Source: JASLQO01 sp002327525
GTDB taxonomy: Bacteria > Pseudomonadota > Gammaproteobacteria > Pseudomonadales > Azotimanducaceae
NCBI GenBank assembly: GCA_030744435.1
Contig: JASLQO010000032.1
Span: 248,001-312,000 of the forward strand
Length of the DNA: 64,000 bases
Reading direction: 5' to 3'
Position 1 is the stretch's first letter. Each line of letters opens with the position of its first letter. The notes beneath the pieces were generated by a model, which was not told the origin of the DNA, did no database searches, and worked only from the letters and a program-made list of their open reading frames with translations. Shown here in pieces: positions 8,369-16,204 of this stretch. Position numbers and translations under genes: made by a program.

Positions 8369-8620
8369 TCAACCTCCGGTGACAGGCGGCAGGAATGCGA
8401 TTTCGTCTCCGGGTACAACCTCCACCGGGTGCTCCAATAGTGTCTGGTTGATGGCGATGCGGATATTTTCCGCCTGCAGCTCGCGTATCGCATCCACGTC
8501 GAGCTCGTTGGCCAGACGCGCCATGAAGACATCGAAACCGAGCGGCTCGTCCAGTTCCAGGTCGATCCGCTCGCACCCCAGCCGTTCCCGTAACTGGGCA
8601 AAAAACAACACTGTCGTCAT
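8369..8620 (-). CDS. moaD: Molybdopterin synthase sulfur-carrier subunit MoaD
   Basis: An 83-residue ubiquitin-like sulfur carrier ending in the diagnostic Gly-Gly (P-P-V-T-G-G) that is adenylated by MoeB and thiocarboxylated. The N-terminus T-T-V-L-F-F-A-Q-L-R-E-R-L-G and the G-D-E-I-A-F-L-P-P-V stretch are typical. The ATG overlaps the moaC stop by 4 bases and the gene ends just before the moaE GTG, so the three are translationally coupled. Confidence 0.95.
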   Translation of the reverse strand: MTTVLFFAQLRERLGCERIDLELDEPLGFDVFMARLANELDVDAIRELQAENIRIAINQTLLEHPVEVVPGDEIAFLPPVTGG

Positions 8621-9117
8621 GCCCCTTCCTGCTCCCGAACGCCCTCTTCGCGTAACCAGGGACCGCTCTTACCGCCCTCCTTCGCGACCAGACGAACGGC
8701 CGAGATCTCCATGCCCTTGTCCACCGCCTTGCACATGTCATATACGGTCAGCGCCGCGATGCTCACCGCGGTCAGGGCTTCCATCTCCACGCCCGTGGAA
8801 CCCTCCACCCGACATTCCGCCTCGATACGAAGTACCGTCTCCGCAATGCGTTCGAAACGCACACTCACGCGAGTAATGGGTAGCGGGTGACACAGCGGTA
8901 TGAGATCCGAACAGCGTTTGGCTGCCTGAATACCCGCCACCCGCGCCACAGCCAGCACATCACCCTTGGCGAGCGTTCCGTCGTAGATTTCCGCCATGGT
9001 CTGGGCACGCATTTCTACCGTCCCCTCAGCGAGCGCGGTGCGTCGTGTGACATCCTTGCCCGAAACATCGACCATGTTGGCCTCACCGGCCTCATTCACA
9101 TGTGACAATTTACTCAT
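8617..9117 (-). CDS. moaC: Cyclic pyranopterin monophosphate synthase MoaC
   Basis: Makes cyclic pyranopterin monophosphate together with MoaA, which is not in this window. The 166-residue protein has H-V-N-E-x-G-E-A-N-M-V-D-V-S near its N-terminus, D-L-I-P-L-C-H-P-L-P, G-S-T-G-V-E-M-E-A-L-T-A-V-S and the late C-K-A-V-D-K-G-M-E-I segment. The ATG at 9117 gives the family length; the open frame upstream is antisense to mnmA. First gene of moaCDE, divergent from mnmA. Confidence 0.96.
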   Translation of the reverse strand: MSKLSHVNEAGEANMVDVSGKDVTRRTALAEGTVEMRAQTMAEIYDGTLAKGDVLAVARVAGIQAAKRCSDLIPLCHPLPITRVSVRFERIAETVLRIEAECRVEGSTGVEMEALTAVSIAALTVYDMCKAVDKGMEISAVRLVAKEGGKSGPWLREEGVREQEGA

Positions 9118-9190
9118 CGCTGCAGTATACCGTCTGGCTCCCGTGACGGATAAAATATGCGCCCTTTTTCCGCTGCCAAACGGAAGTGTC

Positions 9191-10276
9191 ATGCGTCCAG
9201 GAGCCACGATCATCGTCGGGATGTCCGGAGGGGTGGATTCCTCCGTCGCTGCCTGGCTGCTGTTGGAAGCCGGATACGCGGTGGAGGGTCTGTTCATGAA
9301 AAACTGGGAGGAGGACGACGGCACCGAGTACTGTACCGCACTGGTTGACCTGGAGGATGCACAGCGCGTGGCGAGCCGCCTGGGCATTACTCTGCACACC
9401 GCAAATTTCGCGGCAGAATACTGGGATGATGTCTTCGACGCCTTTCTGCGTGAATATCGGGCCGGACGCACACCGAATCCGGACATACTCTGCAATCGCG
9501 AGATCAAGTTCAAACAGTTCGCCGATTACGCACGACATCTCGGCGCGGACGCCATCGCCACGGGACACTACGCGCGTCTCGAAGGCTGCGCAACGGCGCT
9601 CCGCCTTAAAAAGGGCCTCGACCCGGACAAAGATCAGAGCTACTTCCTGCAAGCCGTCACTCGGCCGCAATTCGAAAACTGCCTCTTTCCGCTCGGTGAT
9701 CTGCTCAAACCGGCTGTCAGGGCGCATGCCAAGACTCTCGGTTTCCACAACGCGCAGAAAAAAGACTCCACAGGCATATGTTTCATCGGCGAACGGCGAT
9801 TCAGCGATTTCCTCGAACGCTACGTAGCGCGCGACCCCGGGCACATGTGCGATACTGACGGGCGCATCGTCGGCGAACACATCGGGCTTGCGTACTACAC
9901 TATTGGCCAGCGCCAGGGGCTCGGTATCGGCGGGCTACCTGGTTACCGTGAGCGGCCGTGGTATGTGATGCGCAAAGACAAAGACGACAATCGGCTCATC
10001 GTCACCCAGGACGAGGGAGATCTCGCTTCAAACTGGCTATCCGCGGGCGAGGTCAACTGGCTGGTCCCCGAAGCCGAACTGCCACTGCGCTGTCACGCCA
10101 AGGTCCGCTACCGGCAACCCGACCAGGTGGCTACCGTGAGCGCTCGTGCCAACGGCACCCTGCGCGTCGCGTTCGACGATCCCCAGCGCGCCGTCACACC
10201 TGGTCAGTACGTGTGTTTCTATGACCATGACGTGTGCCTTGGAGGCGCAGTGATCGAGAGCGCCGGATCATGCTGA
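9191..10276 (+). CDS. mnmA: tRNA-specific 2-thiouridylase MnmA
   Basis: Thiolates U34 of Lys, Glu and Gln tRNAs. The 361-residue protein carries the PP-loop V-G-M-S-G-G-V-D-S-S-V at residues 9-19, F-M-K-N-W-E-E-D-D-G, and the two catalytic cysteines in N-P-D-I-L-C-N-R-E-I-K-F and S-T-G-I-C-F-I-G-E-R. The G-Q-R-Q-G-L-G-I-G-G loop is also present. The ATG at 9191 follows GGAAG and lines up with the family N-terminus. Its end overlaps hflD by 7 bases; mnmA-hflD-purB is a conserved gammaproteobacterial operon. Confidence 0.97.
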   Translation: MRPGATIIVGMSGGVDSSVAAWLLLEAGYAVEGLFMKNWEEDDGTEYCTALVDLEDAQRVASRLGITLHTANFAAEYWDDVFDAFLREYRAGRTPNPDILCNREIKFKQFADYARHLGADAIATGHYARLEGCATALRLKKGLDPDKDQSYFLQAVTRPQFENCLFPLGDLLKPAVRAHAKTLGFHNAQKKDSTGICFIGERRFSDFLERYVARDPGHMCDTDGRIVGEHIGLAYYTIGQRQGLGIGGLPGYRERPWYVMRKDKDDNRLIVTQDEGDLASNWLSAGEVNWLVPEAELPLRCHAKVRYRQPDQVATVSARANGTLRVAFDDPQRAVTPGQYVCFYDHDVCLGGAVIESAGSC

Positions 10277-10872
10277 ACGAGAGCGACTACCAGCTGCTCA
10301 CGCTGGCCGCCATGGCCGAATGTCTGGCGCGCGTGGATGCCACGGCGAACGGCCGCGGCGACCACAGCGAGCAGGCACTCGCCCCCCTCACCGCGGCTCT
10401 TTTCAACCGTGACGCCGCAAACCTCGAGGCGCTGTTCCCCGACCCGCGCCAGTTCAACGAGGGGCTGACTATCATCATGGATACGCTTCGCGGCAGCAGC
10501 AAGCGTTCCGCGGTGGTCAGATACCTGATCAGCGTACTCGATCTCACAAAGCGCCTGAAAAGGAACGACTCCGTGCAGCAGCGCATTGCCACACGTATCG
10601 ATGAGATCTCACAGCTTTCATTCGAACGACGCATCGAAGTCGTGGGGGAACTGTATGAGGCGACCATCGCGACCCTCGGCCGGCGGGTCCAGGTGGTCGG
10701 CAATCCGTCAGCCCTCCAGCGGGAGGGCAGCGCCGCAACCATTCGTACGCTACTACTCTGCGCAATACGATTTGCCTGGCTCTGGGATCAGCTCGGGGGC
10801 CGTCGCTGGCGCCTTGTGGTTCGGAGTAAGGCACTGCTCTCATCACTACAGGACCTGCAAGCGAGAATATGA
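10270..10872 (+). CDS. hflD: High frequency lysogenization protein HflD homologue
   Basis: A 200-residue, mostly helical protein of the HflD family, identified by its sequence character and its conserved place between mnmA and purB. In E. coli it is membrane-associated and sequesters the lambda CII protein; its housekeeping role is unclear. The ATG at 10270 lies inside the last codons of mnmA, and the stop overlaps the purB ATG (ATGA), giving a tightly coupled three-gene operon. Confidence 0.88.
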   Translation: MLNESDYQLLTLAAMAECLARVDATANGRGDHSEQALAPLTAALFNRDAANLEALFPDPRQFNEGLTIIMDTLRGSSKRSAVVRYLISVLDLTKRLKRNDSVQQRIATRIDEISQLSFERRIEVVGELYEATIATLGRRVQVVGNPSALQREGSAATIRTLLLCAIRFAWLWDQLGGRRWRLVVRSKALLSSLQDLQARI

Positions 10873-12242
10873 ACGACATACACCTCGACGAACTGACCGC
10901 CATCTCACCCGCTGATGGGCGCTACCGCAGCAAACTCACCGACCTGGCACCGCTGGTGAGTGAGTTCGGCCTCATCCGCTACCGGGTGCATGTGGAGTGT
11001 GAGTGGCTGCTGTGGCTCGCCGCGGCACCTGGTGTCAGCGGGCTACCGGCACTCGATGAAAGCGACATCGCCCGGGTACGCCGCATCCATGATGATTTCT
11101 CACCCGCCGAAGCCGCCGAGGTCAAGGATCTCGAGCGCACCACGAATCACGACGTGAAAGCGGTCGAGTATTTCGTCAAGGATCGCATAAGAGCAATCGA
11201 TGCACTGCGCGAGCACGTGGAATATGTGCATTTCGCCTGCACCTCGGAGGACATCAACAACCTCGCATACGGACTGATGCTGCGCGATGCACGCGACCTG
11301 ATTATCCTGCCCCAGACCGCGGCCCTCACCGACACCATTGCGCAACTCGCCAGCAGCACCGCGCGCCTGCCCATGCTCTCGAGAACCCACGGCCAACCTG
11401 CATCACCCACGACGCTGGGCAAGGAATTACGCAACGTCACCGAGCGTCTCTCGCGTCAGCGCGAACAGATCGCCGCGGTACGGATACTCGGCAAGAAAAA
11501 TGGCGCGGTGGGCAACTTCAATGCACATACCGTAGCGTATCCGGAACTCGACTGGCCCGGGCTGTCCGCCGCGTTCGTCACGCATCTGGGGCTCGTACCC
11601 AATCCGTACACCACGCAGATCGAACCGCATGATTACATCGCCGAGTTCTTCCACGCGCTGTCACGGTTCAACCAGGTGCTGCTCGATTTCGACCGCGATG
11701 TATGGAACTACATCGCTATCGAGTATTTCACCCAAAAAACGGTGGAGGGTGAGACCGGATCCTCGACGATGCCGCACAAGGTCAACCCCATCGATTTTGA
11801 GAACTCCGAAGGCAACGTCGGTCTTGCCAATGCGCTGCTCGAACACATGGCTGGGAAACTGCCCGTCTCCCGCTGGCAGCGTGACCTCTCCGACTCGACC
11901 GTGCTGCGCTCCATGGGTGCTGCACTCGCGCATTGCGCCATCGCCTACCAGGCAACACTCAAGGGGCTGTCGCGTTTGCGGGTCAACGAGGCCGCAATAC
12001 TCGCGGATCTCGACGCGAATTGGGAGGTACTTGGCGAAGCCGTGCAGACGGTGATGCGCAAGCACGGCATGCACGAGCCCTACGAACAGCTCAAATCAGC
12101 CATCCGCGGTAGGCGGCTGGATGAATCCCTGTACCAGGAGATTCTCGATACACTAAATCTGCCGCCCGCTGCTCGCGCGGAGCTCGAGGGGCTCACGCCC
12201 GCCTCTTACATCGGACTGGCCGCAGAACTGGCAGAAAAATGA
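10869..12242 (+). CDS. purB: Adenylosuccinate lyase
   Basis: Catalyses two fumarate-releasing steps in purine synthesis (SAICAR to AICAR, and adenylosuccinate to AMP). At 457 residues it is full length. Diagnostic segments are T-N-H-D-V-K-A-V-E-Y near residue 91, C-T-S-E-D-I-N-N-L-A, S-R-T-H-G-Q-P-A-S-P-T-T-L-G, and the fumarase/lyase signature G-S-S-T-M-P-H-K-V-N-P-I-D near residue 296. It overlaps hflD and the next gene by 4 bases each. Confidence 0.98.
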   Translation: MNDIHLDELTAISPADGRYRSKLTDLAPLVSEFGLIRYRVHVECEWLLWLAAAPGVSGLPALDESDIARVRRIHDDFSPAEAAEVKDLERTTNHDVKAVEYFVKDRIRAIDALREHVEYVHFACTSEDINNLAYGLMLRDARDLIILPQTAALTDTIAQLASSTARLPMLSRTHGQPASPTTLGKELRNVTERLSRQREQIAAVRILGKKNGAVGNFNAHTVAYPELDWPGLSAAFVTHLGLVPNPYTTQIEPHDYIAEFFHALSRFNQVLLDFDRDVWNYIAIEYFTQKTVEGETGSSTMPHKVNPIDFENSEGNVGLANALLEHMAGKLPVSRWQRDLSDSTVLRSMGAALAHCAIAYQATLKGLSRLRVNEAAILADLDANWEVLGEAVQTVMRKHGMHEPYEQLKSAIRGRRLDESLYQEILDTLNLPPAARAELEGLTPASYIGLAAELAEK

Positions 12243-13219
12243 AGGTTCACGTCACTCAGGTCTCATGGACCAGTCACAGCGAGCGCCTTCGCTCGATCAG
12301 GGGAACCGTCTTCATCGAGGAGCAGAACGTGCCGAAGGACCTCGAGTGCGATGGGGCCGATGAGGACAGCACACACTTTCTGGCTGTCAACGAGGCCGGC
12401 CTCGACATCGGTTGCGCGCGTCTCATGCCCTGCGGGCAGATCGGCCGTATGGCCGTGCTACCCGAGTACCGCGGCAACGGGACCGGCTTCGATCTGCTGC
12501 GCCTGGCCGTGGAGACAGCCGCCCGGCAGGGCTTCACGGAAGTCTTCCTGCACGCCCAGGATCACGCCGAGGCTTTCTACCGTAAAGCCGGATTCTGTCG
12601 TGTGGGCGACACTTTCGAGGAAGCTGGTATTGCGCACGTGAACATGGAATTAGCGCTACCGGTCCCATTCGACGGGAAACCGACACTCGTGAAGATCGGT
12701 ACATCGACACCACCAGTGCATCCCACAAAACCGGACTCCATCCAGGATTCGATCCGCCACAGCGGTGAGGGTGCCATGCGTATCGCACTCACCCAGGCGC
12801 TCTCCCTGCCTCGTCGGGAGCTGGTGATCTACAGCCAGAAACTGGACGCTTCTCTGTTCGACAGCAGTGACATTGCGGCGGCGCTGTCAGCCTTCGTGCG
12901 CCGCGCTCGGGTCGCGCGCGTGCGGGTACTGATTCACGCCACCGAGGTCCTGGTCGGGCGCTCGCACGCCGTGGTGGAACTGGCGCGGCGCATTTCCAGC
13001 AAGGTCTCCATTCGGGTGGTGCCCTACGAGATGGCGGACGCCGATTGGACCTTCATCGTATGGGACCATGCAGGCCACCTGCTCATGCCGGACTACCGGG
13101 AATACGAAATGGTCGCTTGCGAATACGATCCGGTTACGTCCACATGTCTGTCCGACCAGTTCGAGCAGCTCTGGCGCACGAGCCGGGACGACCCTGAACT
13201 CAGAACGCTGAAACTCTAG
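12239..13219 (+). CDS. GNAT acetyltransferase fused to a C-terminal domain of unknown role
   Basis: A 326-residue two-part protein. Residues 1-140 form a GNAT N-acetyltransferase domain with F-I-E-E-Q-N-V-P-K-D-L-E-x-D, typical of ElaA/YjcF-like acetyltransferases, and the acetyl-CoA loop M-A-V-L-P-E-Y-R-G-N-G-T-G near residue 71. After a polar linker (about 150-175) comes a second domain of about 145 residues. It has A-L-S-L-P-R-R-E-L-V-I-Y-S-Q-K-L-D near its start and S-H-A-V-V-E-L-A-R-R-I-S-S-K-V-S-I-R-V, recalling phospholipase-D-like folds that lack the HKD pair. The start overlaps purB by 4 bases. The substrate is unknown. Confidence 0.72.
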   Translation: MKVHVTQVSWTSHSERLRSIRGTVFIEEQNVPKDLECDGADEDSTHFLAVNEAGLDIGCARLMPCGQIGRMAVLPEYRGNGTGFDLLRLAVETAARQGFTEVFLHAQDHAEAFYRKAGFCRVGDTFEEAGIAHVNMELALPVPFDGKPTLVKIGTSTPPVHPTKPDSIQDSIRHSGEGAMRIALTQALSLPRRELVIYSQKLDASLFDSSDIAAALSAFVRRARVARVRVLIHATEVLVGRSHAVVELARRISSKVSIRVVPYEMADADWTFIVWDHAGHLLMPDYREYEMVACEYDPVTSTCLSDQFEQLWRTSRDDPELRTLKL

Positions 13220-13246
13220 AGCTTTTTCAGCGCATCCGAAGGGGTG

Positions 13247-13843
13247 CTACTCGACGCTTTCGAGCAGCCGTTTGAGCTCTTCGTAACTCTCCGCCGCCTG
13301 ATACTGGGGATAATCGTCACGCACTTGGTCCGGAGCCTGGTAGAAAAAGCCCGCATCGGCCTCCTCGAGCATGGGGATGTCGTTGTAGGAGTCTCCCGCC
13401 GCCAGCACCGTGTAGCGTAGCGATTTCAAGGCCCTGACCGATGCGCGTTTGGGATCGGACTGGCGTATGGAATAGCCCGCGATCCTGTCGTCTTCGACGA
13501 CTAGCGTGTGACACAGCAGCGTGGGGAAACCGAGCTGGCGCATCAACGGCTGGGCGAACTGATAGAAAGTGTCCGAGATGATCGCAACCTGGAACCGTTC
13601 GCGTGCCCAGTTCAGAAACTCGCCCGCACCCGGCAGCGGCGCAAGACCCGTCACAACCCCCTCGATGGCAGACATCCGGATGTCGTGTTCGGCCAGAATC
13701 CGGAGCCGGTGATTCATCAATTCTTCGTACACCGGTATGTCGCGGGTAGTCTTGTTGAGCGCATCGATCCCGGTGAGCGCAGCAACCCCCTGCCAAACCT
13801 CGGGGATCAGCACGCCTTCGAGATCGAGACACAGGAATTTCAC
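13247..13843 (-). CDS. thrH: Bifunctional phosphoserine phosphatase / homoserine phosphotransferase ThrH
   Basis: A HAD-superfamily enzyme of 198 residues that closely follows Pseudomonas ThrH: L-C-L-D-L-E-G-V-L with the nucleophile Asp, G-I-D-A-L-x-x-T-T-R-D-I-P, S-D-T-F-Y-x-F-x-Q-P-L-M-R-Q-L-G-F-P-T-L-L-C-H and A-A-G-D-S-Y-N-D. The family dephosphorylates phosphoserine and can move phosphate to homoserine. The GTG at 13843 is preceded by GGAGGG and matches the family N-terminus; the open frame to 13894 lacks similarity. It converges on the GNAT gene across 27 bases. Confidence 0.9.
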   Translation of the reverse strand: MKFLCLDLEGVLIPEVWQGVAALTGIDALNKTTRDIPVYEELMNHRLRILAEHDIRMSAIEGVVTGLAPLPGAGEFLNWARERFQVAIISDTFYQFAQPLMRQLGFPTLLCHTLVVEDDRIAGYSIRQSDPKRASVRALKSLRYTVLAAGDSYNDIPMLEEADAGFFYQAPDQVRDDYPQYQAAESYEELKRLLESVE

Positions 13844-13993
13844 ATCGCCCTCCACATACGCCCGCTGACGATGGGCACACCCTGCCGGGGCCAACCATTC
13901 GAAAAAACAAGCTTAAGGATAGATCAAGACATTATTTCTGTTGCCGAAAACGCATTGCTACGCTTCGCTACCATCTGGAAACGAGCATGATCG

Positions 13994-14713
13994 ATGGAAC
14001 CGAGAAAAGCCAGCATCCACGACGATACCCCACAACGCATCATCGCCGATGCCATACAGCGCTATGGTGAGGAAGAGCTTGCCATATCTTTCAGCGGAGC
14101 CGAGGACGTCGTACTGGTCGACATGGCGCACAAGCTGGGACTGAGGCCAGGCGTATTCGCGTTGGATACCGGGCGCCTGCACCCCGAAACCTACCGCTTC
14201 TTCGAGACGGTGCGCGACCACTACGACACACCCATCGAGTTGCTGATGCCCCAGCCGGAAGCGGTAGCGTCTCTGGTACGCGAGAAAGGTATGTTCAGTT
14301 TCCTGAATGACGGCCACTCCGAATGCTGTGCGGTACGCAAGATAGAGCCGCTGCGACGCAAGCTCAGCACGCTGGATGCATGGATCACCGGCCAGCGACA
14401 GGATCAGAGTGTCACCCGCAACGATGTTCCGCACAAGCAGGTCGATCGCGCATTCTCGAGCGCGGAGCACACGCTGATGAAATTCAACCCGCTGTCGGAA
14501 TGGTCCTCAGGCGACGTATGGGCTTACATTCGCGCTAACGGCGTGCCATACAATGCGCTCCACGATCAGGGTTTCGTCTCTATCGGTTGCGAGCCATGCA
14601 CGCGTCCCGTGGGCCCACACGAGCACGAACGCGCCGGTCGCTGGTGGTGGGAAGAAGCCACTCAGAAAGAGTGCGGCCTGCACGCACAGAACGTGGTCAA
14701 GATCATCGGCTGA
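13994..14713 (+). CDS. cysH: Adenylylsulfate (APS) reductase, [4Fe-4S] type
   Basis: Reduces APS to sulfite in assimilatory sulfate reduction. The 239-residue protein has the PP-loop-like S-F-S-G-A-E-D-V-V-L near residue 32 and D-T-G-R-L-H-P-E-T-Y. It also has both cysteine pairs, S-E-C-C-A-V-R-K (about 110) and G-C-E-P-C-T-R-P (about 200), which bind the [4Fe-4S] cluster and mark APS rather than PAPS reductases. The catalytic Cys is in K-E-C-G-L-H near the C-terminus. A glutaredoxin-like gene follows 5 bases later; cysB converges just beyond. Confidence 0.94.
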   Translation: MEPRKASIHDDTPQRIIADAIQRYGEEELAISFSGAEDVVLVDMAHKLGLRPGVFALDTGRLHPETYRFFETVRDHYDTPIELLMPQPEAVASLVREKGMFSFLNDGHSECCAVRKIEPLRRKLSTLDAWITGQRQDQSVTRNDVPHKQVDRAFSSAEHTLMKFNPLSEWSSGDVWAYIRANGVPYNALHDQGFVSIGCEPCTRPVGPHEHERAGRWWWEEATQKECGLHAQNVVKIIG

Positions 14714-14718
14714 TCGGA

Positions 14719-15051
14719 ATGCACATCACGTACGTGAAGAAGCGCTTTGCGAACGGCACGCTCTGCAACAAGTGTGCCGACGTCCAGCGGCGCCTCGAGG
14801 AAAGTGGCCAGATCACACGCATCGATGAAATCGTGATTGCCGACGAAACCGACCCCTCTTCCTCCGGCATGATTCTGGCAGCGGAGTTCAATGTGGATCG
14901 TGCGCCGTTTTTCGTCGTGCGCGAAGCAGGCGGCGCACACGTCTACGAATCCTATTTCAAGTTTGTAAGAGAAACGCTAGGCGCCGCTGTTACCGATAAG
15001 GAAGCAGCGACGGAGATACTCGAACAAAATCCGGAACTCGATCTCATCTGA
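14719..15051 (+). CDS. Glutaredoxin/thioredoxin-fold protein linked to APS reductase
   Basis: A 110-residue small protein starting M-H-I-T-Y-V-K-K-R-F-A-N-G-T-L with a C-N-K-C redox motif near residue 17. The D-R-A-P-F-F-V-V-R segment near residue 59 resembles the cis-Pro region of thioredoxin folds (T-V-P-x-x-F/V). The ATG at 14719 follows cysH by 5 bases, so the two are almost certainly co-transcribed. APS reductases need a dithiol donor each cycle, so a dedicated donor role is a reasonable inference from context, not shown. The end overlaps the convergent cysB end by 8 bases. Confidence 0.7.
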   Translation: MHITYVKKRFANGTLCNKCADVQRRLEESGQITRIDEIVIADETDPSSSGMILAAEFNVDRAPFFVVREAGGAHVYESYFKFVRETLGAAVTDKEAATEILEQNPELDLI

Positions 15052-16015
15052 CCGGTAACCTCATGGAGGCAAACAGCTTCTCGCGCTGGGCGCGGGTGGA
15101 ACACGCCACTGCCTGTCTTACCATGCGCTGATCGAGGTGGGGTGCGAACCACCGTATGAAGTCGTACATATAGCGTCGCAGGAAGGTGCCGCGGCGAAAA
15201 CCGATGTGCGTGACGCTCAGCGAAAACAAGTGCGAGGCATCCAGCGCAACGAGATCGTCATCCCGCTCATCCAGTGCCATCGCCGCGATGATGCCAATAC
15301 CCAGCCCCAGGCGCACGTAGGTCTTGATCACATCCGTATCGGTCGCCGTAAACACTACATTCGGCGTCAACCCCTCGGCCGTGAACGCATCGTCCAGCTT
15401 CGAACGCCCGGTGAATCCAAAAACATAGGTCACCAGCGGTTCCGCGGCCACGTCGGCGAGCGTGATCTGCTCAACGGAAGTGAGCGGATGATCTCTCGGA
15501 ACCACCACCGCCCGGTTCCAGCGATAGCATGGCATCATCACGAGATCGCTGAATAGCTCCATCCCTTCAGTCGCAATGGCGAAGTCCACCTGTCCTTCCG
15601 CGGCCAGTTCAGCTATCTGCGCCGGGGTGCCCTGATTCATGTGCAGCGCCACATCCGGATATGTCGACTTGAATTCACTGACCACCGCGGGCAGCGTATA
15701 GCGGGCCTGCGTGTGGGTAGTTGCGATGGAGAGACTACCCTGCTTTTCATCGCTAAATTCCTGGGCAATCTGCTTGATGCTCTCGGCCTTGCGCAGAATG
15801 TCTCCTGCTTGCTCGATGATCACTTCTCCCACCGGTGTGACGTGTGTCAGGTGCTTCCCGCTGCGCGCGAAGATCTCCACATTCAGTTCGTCCTCCAGCA
15901 GCCGGATCTGCTTGCTTATTCCCGGTTGCGAGGTGAAAAGACTCTGCGCAGTTGCCGACACGTTGAGATCATGATGCGCTACTTCCCAAATGTAACGAAG
16001 CTGTTGCAGTTTCAT
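15044..16015 (-). CDS. cysB: LysR-type transcriptional regulator CysB
   Basis: A 323-residue LysR-family activator of sulfur assimilation genes, responding to N-acetylserine in relatives. The N-terminal winged helix (residues 1-60) reads M-K-L-Q-Q-L-R-Y-I-W-E-V and S-Q-P-G-I-S-K-Q-I-R-x-L-E. The effector domain has T-T-H-T-Q-A-R-Y-x-L-P and F-x-x-x-Y-P-x-V-x-L-x-x-x-Q-G-x-P, the N-acetylserine-binding signature of CysB/Cbl. Start and length match CysB. Likely targets here are cysH and the sulfite reductase at 32 kb. Confidence 0.94.
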   Translation of the reverse strand: MKLQQLRYIWEVAHHDLNVSATAQSLFTSQPGISKQIRLLEDELNVEIFARSGKHLTHVTPVGEVIIEQAGDILRKAESIKQIAQEFSDEKQGSLSIATTHTQARYTLPAVVSEFKSTYPDVALHMNQGTPAQIAELAAEGQVDFAIATEGMELFSDLVMMPCYRWNRAVVVPRDHPLTSVEQITLADVAAEPLVTYVFGFTGRSKLDDAFTAEGLTPNVVFTATDTDVIKTYVRLGLGIGIIAAMALDERDDDLVALDASHLFSLSVTHIGFRRGTFLRRYMYDFIRWFAPHLDQRMVRQAVACSTRAQREKLFASMRLPVR

Positions 16016-16171
16016 AGGAATCCTCGGCGCGTCGCAGTCGCGTTGGAAACACGCTTGTCTTGCGTTCCGTGCACGGTGCCGGACGCAGAACCGCTTCCTA
16101 CGCGATCATGTTTCATCCAGGTCACGCGGTGTCTGACAGATAGCGTGAATGTACTCTGAACCCGCGGTTTT

Positions 16172-16199
16172 GGCTATAAAAAGAAGCTTTTGTATAACC
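16172..16199 (-). other. Stable hairpin between the 5'-nucleotidase gene and cysB
   Basis: A 28-base interrupted inverted repeat with a 3-base loop. The minus-strand RNA can form about 12 pairs (GGUUAUA...UAUAGCC plus AAAAG...CUUUU), with a G.U pair where the plus strand has a C/A mismatch. That favours a function in minus-strand transcripts, immediately after the nucleotidase stop. It has no clear downstream U-run, so terminator or mRNA 3'-end stabiliser are both possible. Confidence 0.4.
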
Positions 16200-16204
16200 T
16201 ACAG

